From contig NZ_CP127173.1 in the NCBI RefSeq assembly GCF_030264295.1, positions 7,075,501 through 7,139,500 on the forward strand: a stretch of DNA of 64,000 nucleotides. The letters run 5' to 3'. A program made the translations under genes and the position numbers. The notes below the pieces were generated by a model. That model saw only the letters and a list, made by a program, of their open reading frames with translations. It searched no databases and was not told the origin of the DNA. Positions 1 to 9,147 of this stretch are shown one piece after another. Numbering within the stretch: position 1 is the first letter of the stretch; each line of letters begins with the position of its first letter. The stretch comes from Amycolatopsis nalaikhensis (GTDB lineage Bacteria > Actinomycetota > Actinomycetes > Mycobacteriales > Pseudonocardiaceae).

Positions 1-953
1 AGCCGCTCCCGGCCCCAGCGGTCGGCGCGCGTCGCGCTCAGCACCGTCAGCCCGGCCAGCACCAGCGACGTGATCAGCAGCCCGAGCTGGACGTCCAGCC
101 CGCTCAGCGACGGCACGTACGTTTTCGTGTAGGCCACCAGCCCGGTCATCAGCACGTACAGGAACGAGCACGGGGCCGACCACATCAGCGAACCCGCGAT
201 CAGCTCGCGCCAGTGGTCGCGGAACACCGCGCGCACCTTCGGGCGGCGGCCGGTCGTCGCTTCGTGCTTGGCCAGCTCCGCCACGAACTCCGGGGTCTCC
301 TCGAGCCGCTTGCGCAGCACCAGGCCCAGTACCACCAGCAGCGCGCTGGCCAGGAACGGCACCCGCCAGCCCCAGGCGCGGAAGACGTCCGCGCTGACCG
401 CCGTGCTCACCAGCAGGACGACCGCGCTCGCCAGCGCGATGCCGAGCACCGTGCCCAGCTGGACGAACGAGCCGTAGAGCGAGCGGCGTCGCTTCGGCGC
501 GTGCTCGACCGCCACCAGGACCGCGCCGCCCCATTCGCCGCCGACCGCCAGGCCCTGCAGCATCCGGAAGGCGACCAGCAGCACCGGCGCCCACAGCCCG
601 GCCGTGGCGAACGTGGGCAGCAGCCCGATCGCGACGGTCGCGGTGCCCATCAGCAGCATCGAGCCGAGCAACGCCGTGCGGCGGCCGCGGGTGTCGCCCA
701 GCCAGCCGAACAGCAGCGCGCCGAGCGGGCGCATGCCGAACGCCACCGCGTGGGTGCCGAGCGCGGCGAGCGTGCCCATCCACGGGGACGCGGCCGGGAA
801 GAACAGCGGGCCGAACACGAGCGCGGCCATGAACGCGTAGACGATGAAGTCGAAGATCTCCACCAGCGTGCCGATCATCGACGACGTCGCGATGCGGGCG
901 GGGGAGAGGGGCCTGCCGGTCACGACCGGGCGTGCGGGAGCTGTTTCGGGCAT
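1..953 (-). CDS. MFS transporter, metabolite:H+ symporter (MHS) type, 3' end outside window
   Basis: About 317 codons of an inner-membrane secondary transporter are present; the C-terminus lies beyond the window edge. The translation has successive hydrophobic helices and the MFS loop 2-3 signature (GWLGDTRGRR), followed by a helix with GEWGGAVLV, which is typical of the metabolite:H+ symporter branch (citrate, proline, shikimate and ketoglutarate carriers). The ATG start precedes MPETAPARP. It lies 41 nt downstream of the PrpD-family gene on the same strand, so it is probably the uptake step for the substrate of the divergent catabolic operon. The substrate cannot be told from sequence, but a small carboxylate would fit the context. 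Confidence 0.85.
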   Translation of the reverse strand, partial: MPETAPARPVVTGRPLSPARIATSSMIGTLVEIFDFIVYAFMAALVFGPLFFPAASPWMGTLAALGTHAVAFGMRPLGALLFGWLGDTRGRRTALLGSMLLMGTATVAIGLLPTFATAGLWAPVLLVAFRMLQGLAVGGEWGGAVLVAVEHAPKRRRSLYGSFVQLGTVLGIALASAVVLLVSTAVSADVFRAWGWRVPFLASALLVVLGLVLRKRLEETPEFVAELAKHEATTGRRPKVRAVFRDHWRELIAGSLMWSAPCSFLYVLMTGLVAYTKTYVPSLSGLDVQLGLLITSLVLAGLTVLSATRADRWGRER

Positions 954-994
954 GGGGGTACCGCCTCGGGAATTCGCAGGGAGGGAAAGAGAAT

Positions 995-2366
995 TCAGGA
1001 CGCGAGGGCTTCGGCGAACGCACGCGCGTCGCCGGGCTCGCCCAGGGAGAGCACGAGCGGGAGCACGGCGTCCGCGCGCGGTCCCGCGTTGCCGGTGAAC
1101 TTCTCGCGGATGTCCTCGTGGGACAGCGGCCGCTCGGCGTGGCCGCGGTGGACGGCTTCGCGGCGGGAGAGCTTGCGTCCGTCGTGGAGGTCGATTTCGA
1201 CGGCCGCCGAATACGCGTGCGGGAACAGGCTTTCCGGGTCGTCGCCGATGTCCACGAGCTGGGCGAAGCTCGAGGATTTCCCGGTCGCCCAAGGCTTCGT
1301 CGGTGAACTCGGCCAGTGTCAGCCGGCCGCGCGAGACGCACGCGGCGGCGACGAACGGCAGGCTGAACTTGGCGTCGTAGTCGTCCTGCGGCGCGCGTTT
1401 GCGCTCGATTGGGTCGCACACGGCGGCGCCCGGCGTCGGGTGGATGAAGCAGCGGATGCGGGCGACGTCGGCCGCGCCGAAGCCGGCCTCGGCGCGCAGG
1501 GCCAGCACCGCGTCGGCGAAGCCGTGCGTGAAGTGGCAGCTGGGGAACGGCTTCACCGCCGTCTCGAGGAGTTCCCAGCGGGTGCCCAGGTCCCGCACCA
1601 GCTCGGCGGCGTCCCATTCGCGGCCCTGCAGGTGGGTCGCGTACAGGCCGTGGCGTCCTTCGTAGACCCGCGGGGGACCGGGCCAGTCTTCGGCGGCGAA
1701 GGCGACCGCGGTCAGCGCGGAGTTCGCCGCCCAGCCCGGGTGCAGGCGTTTCGTCCACGCGCCTTCGGCGAGGAATTCCAGGATGCCCGACGCCATCGAG
1801 CCCACGATCTCCTGCGCGGCGGTGATGCCGTCGGCGTCCAGGCCGGACAGCTTCGCGGCCGCCACCGCCGAGCCGAACGCGCCCGCGACGCCGGTGGGGT
1901 GGAAGCCGACCGTGTGGAAGCCGCCGCGCGAGACCTGGCCGACGCGCGCGCTGATCTCGACGCCCAGGATGTAGGCCAGGAGCAGGTCTTCGGTGGATCG
2001 GCCGTGCTGGACCGCGGCGGCGAGTGCGGTGGGCAGCGCGCTCGCGGAGACGTGGGTGACCGAACCGCTGTGCGTGTCGTCGAAGTCGAGTCCGTGCACC
2101 AGCACCGCGTTGAGCATCGCCGCTTCCCGCGGGGCCAGCCGGTCGGGCAGCCCGAGCACCGGCTGGTCACCGGTGCCGAACCGAGCCAGGGCTCGCCGTG
2201 CCCGCCGGGTGAACTCGTGGTCGCCCGCGGCGAGCGCGACGCCGACCGCGTCGAGGATCAGGTGGCGGGCCCGGTCGACCACGTCGGGGGGCACGTCGCC
2301 GAGCCGGACCCGCGCGGCGAACTCGCCGACGGTCCGGGCGAGGGGCTCGGTTGAAGCGGGGGACAC
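995..2366 (-). pseudogene. MmgE/PrpD family protein, interrupted by a 1-nt frameshift
   Basis: The GTG start follows a GGAGGAG ribosome site, and the product would be about 456 aa. Family landmarks are visible: an early LILDAVGVALAAG helix, then GLDFDDTH, then KPFPSCHFTHGFADAV in the middle, and a C-terminal segment VDIGDDPESLFPH. MmgE/PrpD enzymes are dehydratases or isomerases of small branched tricarboxylates such as 2-methylcitrate, or of aconitate/itaconate. One extra base at about 1266-1267 breaks the frame after GDREIL; removing it restores ..ILELAQLVDIGDD. The shifted frame has no stop and runs open into the downstream transporter. This is either a true pseudogene or a sequencing error, since all other conserved regions look intact. 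Confidence 0.8.
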
Positions 2367-2463
2367 GGCTCCTCCAAGGGACTCGGCGTTGATGACCCAC
2401 GGGCCGCCGGAGCGTCCCGCGGGGTAAGTCTGCAAGTGCACGAGCCGAGACGCAAGGAAAAGT

Positions 2464-3204
2464 TCAGACGTTTTCTTCTTCGGGTTTCATCCGCTCGTAG
2501 AACGGGCGTAGCGCGACGAGGTGCTCGCGGGTCAGGCGCTCGGCCGCCTCGCCGTCGCCCGCGGCCACGGCGGCGTAGATCCCCTCGTGGTGGGTGTCGA
2601 TTTCGGCCCAGCGCGACGCCAGGATCCGTTCGCGGTGCAACCGGGAGCGCAGCACGACGTTGACGGGCTGGCACATCAGCCGCAGCAGCGGGTTTCCGGT
2701 GATGGACACGAGCGTGGTGTGGAAGTCCCAGTGCAGGGCGAAGCCCTTGTCGGGGTCGAGCTGCGTGGTCTGCTCCATGGTCCGCCGCAGGCTCTGGAGG
2801 TCGACTTCGCCGGCGCGTTCGGCGGCCAGCCGCGCGGCGGGCGGCTCGATCATCAGCCGGGCTTCGATGAGGTTGTCCACGCTCAGGTTGTTGGCGTTGA
2901 CCAGCAGGCCCAGCGTGCCGCCGAGGTTTTCGGCGACTGCTCCGGCGTCCGGCGCGGCCACGAAACTGCCGCCGGTGACGCCGCGGGTGGTGTCGATGAG
3001 CTGCTGGCTCGCGAGCAGGCGCAGGGCTTCGCGGACGGTGCTGCGGCTGACGCCGAAGAGGGTGCACAGCTCGGCTTCGCTCGGCAGTCGCGTGCCGGTG
3101 GGCAGTGCGCCGCCGATGATCTGCTCCCGCAGCTGGTTCGCGACCTGCACGTACGCGGCCTGTACGCGCTTCACGCGGAGCCCGGAGGCGGTTTCGTCCT
3201 TCAT
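2464..3204 (-). CDS. GntR family transcriptional regulator, FadR/FCD subfamily
   Basis: A 246-aa cytoplasmic DNA-binding repressor. The N-terminal winged helix is clear at about residues 20-75 (LPSEAELCTLFGVSRSTVRE). The C-terminal half is an FCD ligand-binding bundle with the metal-binding-type pattern FHTTLVSITGN and a late HHEGIYAAVAAGD helix. It is transcribed away from the MaoC-CoA transferase-ACAD operon and lies upstream of the PrpD and transporter genes, so it probably controls both arms in response to a carboxylate or CoA-ester intermediate. The ligand is unknown. Confidence 0.88.
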   Translation of the reverse strand: MKDETASGLRVKRVQAAYVQVANQLREQIIGGALPTGTRLPSEAELCTLFGVSRSTVREALRLLASQQLIDTTRGVTGGSFVAAPDAGAVAENLGGTLGLLVNANNLSVDNLIEARLMIEPPAARLAAERAGEVDLQSLRRTMEQTTQLDPDKGFALHWDFHTTLVSITGNPLLRLMCQPVNVVLRSRLHRERILASRWAEIDTHHEGIYAAVAAGDGEAAERLTREHLVALRPFYERMKPEEENV

Positions 3205-3269
3205 CCGGCCAGCCTAGGGCGTGGGCCACCATTTCGGTAGGCAACTCCGAACGAAAAACGTCTGACATA

Positions 3270-3298
3270 TTGCGCGGGCGGCGTTCGGTGCGCATACT
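3270..3298 (+). promoter_or_regulatory. Candidate sigma-70-type promoter of the catabolic operon
   Basis: TTGCGC and CATACT are separated by exactly 17 bp, about 35 nt upstream of the MaoC start, in the divergent interval between the GntR gene and the operon. The local sequence is more AT-rich than its surroundings. This is prediction by eye only. Confidence 0.4.
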
Positions 3299-3334
3299 CA
3301 GCCGCACGAGCCCGGAACGCACGAGGAGGTGGCC

Positions 3335-3868
3335 GTGGCTGTGCACGAGAGCCGGCTGGGACGGTTCTACGAAGAGTTCACCGTCGGGGACGTCTACCGG
3401 CACCCGCTGGGACGCACGATCAGCGAAGCCGACAACACGTGGTTCACGCTGCTGACGATGAACACCCACCCGGCGCACTTCGACGCGCACTACGCGGGGA
3501 AGACGCCGTTCGGCAGGATCCTGGTCAACTCCGGGCTCACCATCGCGATGCTGCTGGGCCAGAGCGTCTCCGACATCAGCCAGCGGGCCGTCGCGAACCT
3601 CGCCATGACCAACATCCGGCTGACGCACCCGGTGTTCGTCGGCGACACGCTCTACGGCGAGTCGATCTGCACCGCCAAGCGCGAGTCGAAGTCCAAGCCG
3701 TACGCGGGGCTGGTCGAGGTGCACACGCGCGGCCTGAACGCCGACGGCGACGTCTGCCTCTCGTTCGACCGGACCGTCCTGGTGTTCAAGCAGTCGGCGG
3801 CCGGCGACATCGACTCGTTCCCGGCGGCCAAGCCCGGCCCGCTGACCCTGGCGGAGGTGCGCGCGTGA
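3335..3868 (+). CDS. MaoC family dehydratase (mesaconyl-CoA hydratase-like)
   Basis: About 177 aa with a single hot-dog fold. FTVGDVYRHPLGRTISEAD followed by MNTHPAHFD matches the MaoC hydratase-2 motif, in which an Asp-His pair activates water for adding to an enoyl-CoA. The length and the Tyr-rich start (RFYEEF) resemble actinobacterial mesaconyl-CoA hydratase-like proteins. Several in-frame GTG codons exist. I prefer the one at 3335 because AGGAGGT lies 4 nt upstream; the GTG at 3329 overlaps that ribosome site. Its stop overlaps the start of the CoA-transferase by 3 nt (GTGA), so the two are translationally coupled. Likely step: hydration of a branched unsaturated dicarboxyl-CoA. Confidence 0.85.
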   Translation: MAVHESRLGRFYEEFTVGDVYRHPLGRTISEADNTWFTLLTMNTHPAHFDAHYAGKTPFGRILVNSGLTIAMLLGQSVSDISQRAVANLAMTNIRLTHPVFVGDTLYGESICTAKRESKSKPYAGLVEVHTRGLNADGDVCLSFDRTVLVFKQSAAGDIDSFPAAKPGPLTLAEVRA

Positions 3869-5073
3869 ACCTCCCGTTGCAGGACCTGAGGATCCTTTCC
3901 CTGGAGCAGTACGGCGCCGGCCCGTTCGGCTCGGTCCACCTGGCCGACCTCGGCGCCGAGATCATCAAGATCGAGGACCCGCGCTTCGGCGGCGACGTCG
4001 GCAGGCACACGCCCCCGTACGCCGAGGACGGCGACTCGCTGTTCTTCGAGGCGTTCAACCGCAACAAGCGCTCGATCGTCCTCGACCTGGGCAACCCGCA
4101 GGGGCGGGCGGTGTTCGAACGCCTGGTCAAGGTGAGCGACGCGGTTTACTCGAACCTGCGCGGCGACGTCCCGGCGAAGATGCGCATCCGCTACGACGAC
4201 CTCAAGCACCTCAACCCGAAGATCGTCTGCTGCTCGCTGTCGGGCTACGGCATGACCGGCCCGCGCAGCAAGCAGCCCGGCTACGACTACATGCTGCAGG
4301 GCCTGGCCGGCTGGATGGCCGTGACCGGCGAGCCCGACGGCCCGCCCACGAAGTCCGGTCTGTCCATGGTGGACTACTCCGGCGGCATCGTCGCGGCGTT
4401 GTCGATGGTGTCGGCGATCCACGCGGCCCGCCGCGACGGCGTCGGCATGGACTGCGACGTCAGCCTGTACGACACGGCCATCGGGATGCTCACCTACCTG
4501 GCGACCTGGCACCTGAACGAGGGCTTCGAGCCGCGGCGCACTCACCACTCCGCGCATCCCAGCCTGGTGCCGTTCCAGAACTTCCCGACCGCGGACTCGT
4601 GGGTCGTGATCGGCTGCGCCAAGCAGAAGTTCTGGGAGCGGTTCGTCGGCGTGCTCGGTTCGCCCGCGTGGGCTCTCGAGGAACGCTTCGCGATCCCGGC
4701 GTCCCGCTACGAGCACTCGGCCGAGTGCGTGAAGCTCATCGAAGACGAGCTGGCGCGCAAGACGACCGCCGAGTGGCTGCCGCTGCTCGAAGCGGCCGGC
4801 GTGCCGTGCGCGCCGATCAACACCATCCCGCAGGCCCTGCGCGAGGAGCACACCCTCGCCCGCGGCCTGATCGTGGAGACCGAACACCCGCGGTTCGGGA
4901 CCGTCCGGCAGGTCGCGTCCCCGGTCCGCGCCGGGACGCCGCGCGCCGAGCACGTCCGGGCGCCGCGGATGGGCGAACACACCGAAACCCTCCTGGCCGA
5001 GCTGCTCGGCACCGGGACCGACGAGTTCGCCGAACTCACGCGCGCGGGCGCGTTCGGCGTCGAGGAGCAGTGA
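3865..5073 (+). CDS. CaiB/BaiF family (class III) CoA-transferase
   Basis: 402 aa, the usual length of the family. It opens with LEQYGAGPFGSVHLADLGAE, the CoA-binding Rossmann-like start, continues with FNRNKRSIVLDL and LSGYGMTGP, and has the D-V-S-L-Y-D segment (residues 198-203) that carries the catalytic aspartate in this family. These enzymes move CoA between carboxylic acids through mixed anhydride and thioester intermediates. The gene lies between a hydratase and an acyl-CoA dehydrogenase, so it most likely activates the free acid that enters the pathway. Start and stop overlap both neighbours, indicating coupled translation. Confidence 0.92.
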   Translation: MNLPLQDLRILSLEQYGAGPFGSVHLADLGAEIIKIEDPRFGGDVGRHTPPYAEDGDSLFFEAFNRNKRSIVLDLGNPQGRAVFERLVKVSDAVYSNLRGDVPAKMRIRYDDLKHLNPKIVCCSLSGYGMTGPRSKQPGYDYMLQGLAGWMAVTGEPDGPPTKSGLSMVDYSGGIVAALSMVSAIHAARRDGVGMDCDVSLYDTAIGMLTYLATWHLNEGFEPRRTHHSAHPSLVPFQNFPTADSWVVIGCAKQKFWERFVGVLGSPAWALEERFAIPASRYEHSAECVKLIEDELARKTTAEWLPLLEAAGVPCAPINTIPQALREEHTLARGLIVETEHPRFGTVRQVASPVRAGTPRAEHVRAPRMGEHTETLLAELLGTGTDEFAELTRAGAFGVEEQ

Positions 5074-6239
5074 TGGACTTCCGCCTCACCGACGACCAGG
5101 AGCAGTTCCGCTCGATGCTGCGGACCTTCGTCGACAAGGAAATCGTGCCCGTCGCCCGCGAGTGGGAGCAGGCCGGCCGGTATCCGGCCGAGATCGTCGA
5201 GCAGATGAAGCAGCTCGGCCTGTTCGGGCTCATGATCCCCGAGGAGTACGGGGGCGCGGCGGCCGACTTCACCTCGTTCACGCTGATGTTCGAGGAGATC
5301 GCGCGCGGCTGGATGGGCGTCGCCGGCATCCTCGGCAGCCACTCTCTGTCCTGCTGGATGATCGCGCGGCACGGCACCGAGGAGCAGAAGCGGCAGTACC
5401 TGCCCGGCCTGGCCACCGGCAAGCGGCGCACCGGCATCGCGCTCACCGAGCCCGACGCGGGCACCGACCTGCAGGGCATCCGGACCACCGCGGTCCGCGA
5501 CGGCGACGAATACGTCGTCAACGGCGCGAAGATGTGGATCACCAACGCCCGCTACGCCGACCCGTTGCCGGTCCTGGTGAAGACCGACCGCACCGCGACG
5601 CCCGCGCACAAGGGCATGAGCGTCCTGCTGATCGACGCCCAGTCGCCCGGCTTCCGCGTCACCAAGGACATCCCGAAGCTCGGCTACAAGGGCACCGAGT
5701 CCTGCGAGGTCGTGTTCGAGGACGTGCGCGTGCCGGTGGCGAACCTGCTCGGCGGCACCGAGGGCCGCGGCATGCAGCAGGTGCTCTCCGCGCTGGAGGT
5801 CGGCCGGCTCAACATCGCCGGCCGCAGCCTCGGCATCGCCCAGCGCGCCTACGACGAAGCGCTGGCCTACTCGCGCGAACGGCAGGCGTTCGGCCAGCCC
5901 ATCGCGGACTTCCAGGCCATCCAGATCCGCCTGGCCGAGACCGCGACTCAGCTGCAGGCCGCCCGCCTGATGACGTACTGGTCGGCCACCGCGCTCGACC
6001 GCGGCGAGCGCTCGGACCTGCAGACCGGCATGGCGAAGCTGTTCTCCTCGGAGGTGGCGTTGCAGGCCGCGCAGGAGTCGATGCGCATCCACGGCGGCTA
6101 CGGCTACTCGGCGGAGTTCGAGATCGAGCGGCTCTACCGCGACTCGATCCTGATGACCATCGGCGAGGGCACGAGCGACATCATGCGCACGGTCATCGCC
6201 AAGTCGCTGGTGGCGGGCAAGGGAAAGGTCGGCTGGTGA
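5073..6239 (+). CDS. Acyl-CoA dehydrogenase
   Basis: 388 aa, full length. It has the N-terminal helical domain, the flavin-binding segment ALTEPDAGTDLQG with KMWITNA, and the C-terminal helical domain ending IHGGYGYSAEFEIERLYRD then GEGTSDIMR, in which Glu365 is the expected catalytic base. It oxidises an acyl-CoA to the 2,3-enoyl-CoA and passes electrons to ETF. The preceding stop and this ATG overlap as TGATG. Together with the MaoC hydratase and the CitE-like lyase, a methylsuccinyl-CoA- or glutaryl-like substrate is plausible, but substrate class cannot be read from the sequence alone. Confidence 0.93.
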   Translation: MDFRLTDDQEQFRSMLRTFVDKEIVPVAREWEQAGRYPAEIVEQMKQLGLFGLMIPEEYGGAAADFTSFTLMFEEIARGWMGVAGILGSHSLSCWMIARHGTEEQKRQYLPGLATGKRRTGIALTEPDAGTDLQGIRTTAVRDGDEYVVNGAKMWITNARYADPLPVLVKTDRTATPAHKGMSVLLIDAQSPGFRVTKDIPKLGYKGTESCEVVFEDVRVPVANLLGGTEGRGMQQVLSALEVGRLNIAGRSLGIAQRAYDEALAYSRERQAFGQPIADFQAIQIRLAETATQLQAARLMTYWSATALDRGERSDLQTGMAKLFSSEVALQAAQESMRIHGGYGYSAEFEIERLYRDSILMTIGEGTSDIMRTVIAKSLVAGKGKVGW

Positions 6240-7045
6240 TCCCGCGCAGCTGGCTGTTCTGTCCCGGTGACCGGCCCGGCCGGCTGGCCAAGGCCGTCGC
6301 CGCGGCGGACGTCGCGGTCGCCGACCTCGAGGACGCCGTCGCCCCGGACCGCAAGGACGCCGCCCGGAGCGCGGTCGTCCGGGCGCTGCAGACCGACCCC
6401 GATGCGGCCGCGCGGACCTGGGTGCGGGTCGACCACGACCCGGCTGACCTGGACGCGCTCGCCGGGGTGGACTTCGGCGGGATCGTGGTGCCGAAGGCGG
6501 AGCCCGGGATCGTCGAGCGGGTCGCCGCCGCGACCGCCGTGCCGCTGGTCGCGCTGATCGAGACCGCGGCCGGGCTGTGGGCGGCGCGCGAGCTGGCGGC
6601 GCACCCGCGGGTGCGGACCTTGGCACTCGGCGAGTACGACCTGGCCGTCGAGCTGGGCACCTGCCCGCCGGACGTGGACGGCGCGCCGCTGGCGTGGGCG
6701 CGGTCCCGCGTCGTCGCGGCCGCCACGGCGGAGGGCTGCCCGCCGCCCCCCGCCGCGGTTTCCACCGCGCTGCGCGACGAACCCTGGTTCCGCGCGGACA
6801 CGCGACAGCTGGGGCGCTTCGGCTTCTTCGGCCGGATGTGCATCCACCCGGCGCAGGTTTCCGCGGTGCACGAGGTGCTGCGGCCGTCCGACGACGAAGT
6901 CGAACGGGCACTGGAGATCGTCCGGGCCGCCGAGGGAGCGAGCGACGCCGTCCTCGTGGTGGACGGGAAGATGATCGACCCGCCGGTCGTGGCGCACGCC
7001 CGCCGGGTCGCCGACTTGGCAGGGCCGGAAAGGACCGCACGATGA
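6236..7045 (+). CDS. HpcH/HpaI aldolase / citrate lyase beta-like (CitE-like) lyase
   Basis: 269 aa TIM-barrel protein. Family marks: PRSWLFCPGDRP at the N-terminus, VADLEDAVAPDRK (metal-site acid), VVPKAEPG, LIETAAGLWAARE and GRMCIHPAQV near the end. CitE-like stand-alone lyases cleave malyl-CoA-type thioesters (malyl, beta-methylmalyl, citramalyl) to an acyl-CoA plus glyoxylate or pyruvate. Here it follows the genes that would make a hydroxy-dicarboxyl-CoA, so the C-C cleavage step is a reasonable assignment. The GTG start overlaps the ACAD stop (GTGA). Confidence 0.88.
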   Translation: MIPRSWLFCPGDRPGRLAKAVAAADVAVADLEDAVAPDRKDAARSAVVRALQTDPDAAARTWVRVDHDPADLDALAGVDFGGIVVPKAEPGIVERVAAATAVPLVALIETAAGLWAARELAAHPRVRTLALGEYDLAVELGTCPPDVDGAPLAWARSRVVAAATAEGCPPPPAAVSTALRDEPWFRADTRQLGRFGFFGRMCIHPAQVSAVHEVLRPSDDEVERALEIVRAAEGASDAVLVVDGKMIDPPVVAHARRVADLAGPERTAR

Positions 7046-9147
7046 AACGCATCGGAGTCGACGTCGGGGGCACGTTCACCGACATCATGTACTGGGACGA
7101 GGACGGCGGCCTCGCCGTCCACAAGGTCCCGTCCACTCCGCACGACCCGTCCCAGGCCACAGTGGACGGCGTGCGGCAGCTGGCCGACAAGGTCGGGATC
7201 TCGGTCGCCGACCTCGGGCAGTTCCTGCACGGCACCACCGTCGCGACCAACATCGTGCTGGAGCACAACGGCGCCGACGTCGGCCTGATCACCACCGAGG
7301 GCTTCCGCGACATCCTGCACATCGCGCGCAAGAAGCGGCCCTACAACTACTCCTCCTACCAGGACCTGCCGTGGCAGAAGTGGCAGCTGGTGCGCCGCCG
7401 CAACCGCCGCGTCGTGCCCGAGCGGATCAACGCGGCCGGCGAGGTCCTCGTCCCGCTCGACGAAGAAGCCGTGCGCGAGCAGGTCCGCGTGCTGAGGGAA
7501 AACGGCGTCGCGGCCATCGCCGTCTGCTTCCTGCACGCCTACCGGAACCCGGCGCACGAGCAGGCCGTGAAGCGGATCATCGAGCAGGAGTACCCCGGGG
7601 TGTTCATCTCGCTCTCCAGCGAGGTCGCCCCCCAGTACCGCGAGTACGAGCGCTTCTCGACCACCGCGCTCAACGCGTTCGTCGGGCCGAAGGTGGCCCG
7701 CTACATCGACAACCTCGCGAACACCACCCGCGAGGCGGGCGTGCGCGGCGACATCCGGCTGATGACCTCCGCCGGCGGTCTCATCACGTCCCAGCACGCC
7801 GTCGACAACCCGGTCCTGCTGCTCACCAGCGGTGTGGTGGCCGGGTTGCTCGGCGGGTGCGCCATCGGCCGGGCGTCCGGCCACCCGAGCGTGATCACCC
7901 TCGACGTCGGCGGCACGTCGGCCGACATCGGCGTCGCGCCCGACGGCAAGCTGCGGATGAAGCACCTGCTCGACACGCGCATCGGCGACTACCACGCGAT
8001 GGTGCCGATGGCCGAGGTCGACACGATCGGCGCGGGCGGCGGCTCGGTCGCGTTCGTCGACGAGGGCGGCATGTTCCGCGTCGGCCCGCGCAGTGCCGGC
8101 GCCACGCCCGGCCCGGCCTGCTACAACCGCGGCGGCACCGAACCCACCAGCACCGACGCGATGGTGGTGCTGGGCTGGCTGCAGGCCGACAGCTTCCTGT
8201 CCGGCTCGATGCGGGTCGAGCCGCAGCTGGCGGAGAAGGCGATCGAGGAGCACATCGCGAACAAGCTCGGCACCACGATCGAGCACGCCGCGGTCGGCAT
8301 CTTCCAGATCCTCGCGCACGCCATGACCGAGGCGATCAGCCTGCACTCGGTCCGCAAGGGCTACGACCCGCGCGACTTCTCGCTGGTCGCCGAGGGCGGC
8401 GCCGGGCCGCTGTACGCGTGGCACATCGCGCAGCAGCTGGACATCCCGCGCGTCATCGTGCCGCACCACCCCGGCATCGCCTCGGCGATGGGCCTGCTGG
8501 CCACCGACATCCGCGTCGAGCAGCCCTCCACCGTGTGGACGTCGCTGGCCGACCCGGACCTCGACGGCGTGCGCGACGCGTTCGCGCGGCTGGAAGCCCA
8601 GGTGACCGAGCAGCTCACCGGCGACGGCCTCGCGCCGGAGGACTTCGTCATCGAGCGCAGCCTGGACTGCCGCTACATCGGCCAGGGCTACGAGCTGCGC
8701 GTCCCGGCCCCGGCCGGCGACATCGACGACGCCTGGGTCGCGCAGGCGTCGGAGGCGTTCCACCAGGTGCACGAACGCACCTACCTGCAGCGCTTCGACG
8801 ACAAGCCGGTGCACCTGGTCAACGTCCGGGTCACCGGGATCGGCAAGGTGGGGCACGTCCCGCTCGCCGAGATCGAGGCCGGTGGCGAGGACGCCGCCGC
8901 CGCCGTCAAGGGCACCCGTGAGGCCGTCTTCTGGGCCGACGGCAGCAAGCCCGCCACGTTCCCCACCACCGTCTACGACCGCGCCCTGCTCAAGGCGGGC
9001 AACGTGCTCACCGGGCCCGCGATCGTCGAGCAGTTCGACTCCACCACCGTCATCGGGCCGGGCCAGCGCGCCACGATCGACCGGGTGGGCCACATCATCA
9101 TCGAGACGGCCGCGGTGGCCGTCGACGCCGAAGGAGGCCAGCGGTGA
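7042..9147 (+). CDS. Hydantoinase/oxoprolinase A-type subunit (HyuA-like)
   Basis: 701 aa. It begins with the phosphate-binding motif VDVGGTFTDIMYWDE and has a second acetate/sugar-kinase-like ATP site at DVGGTSADIGVAPDG, both diagnostic of the HyuA/acetone carboxylase/5-oxoprolinase alpha family. LHSVRKGYDPRDFSLVAEGG and HHPGIASAMGLL are further family motifs. The enzyme uses ATP to phosphorylate an imide, lactam or ketone so it can be hydrolysed or carboxylated, together with the B subunit encoded next. The ATG overlaps the lyase stop by 4 nt (ATGA). N-methylhydantoinase, oxoprolinase or a related activity is possible. Confidence 0.9.
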   Translation: MKRIGVDVGGTFTDIMYWDEDGGLAVHKVPSTPHDPSQATVDGVRQLADKVGISVADLGQFLHGTTVATNIVLEHNGADVGLITTEGFRDILHIARKKRPYNYSSYQDLPWQKWQLVRRRNRRVVPERINAAGEVLVPLDEEAVREQVRVLRENGVAAIAVCFLHAYRNPAHEQAVKRIIEQEYPGVFISLSSEVAPQYREYERFSTTALNAFVGPKVARYIDNLANTTREAGVRGDIRLMTSAGGLITSQHAVDNPVLLLTSGVVAGLLGGCAIGRASGHPSVITLDVGGTSADIGVAPDGKLRMKHLLDTRIGDYHAMVPMAEVDTIGAGGGSVAFVDEGGMFRVGPRSAGATPGPACYNRGGTEPTSTDAMVVLGWLQADSFLSGSMRVEPQLAEKAIEEHIANKLGTTIEHAAVGIFQILAHAMTEAISLHSVRKGYDPRDFSLVAEGGAGPLYAWHIAQQLDIPRVIVPHHPGIASAMGLLATDIRVEQPSTVWTSLADPDLDGVRDAFARLEAQVTEQLTGDGLAPEDFVIERSLDCRYIGQGYELRVPAPAGDIDDAWVAQASEAFHQVHERTYLQRFDDKPVHLVNVRVTGIGKVGHVPLAEIEAGGEDAAAAVKGTREAVFWADGSKPATFPTTVYDRALLKAGNVLTGPAIVEQFDSTTVIGPGQRATIDRVGHIIIETAAVAVDAEGGQR

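Noticed and set aside
213..2354. A 713-codon plus-strand open frame at the left end
   Set aside because: It is antisense to the MFS and PrpD genes, with low-complexity Arg/Ala/His-rich translation and no ribosome site.
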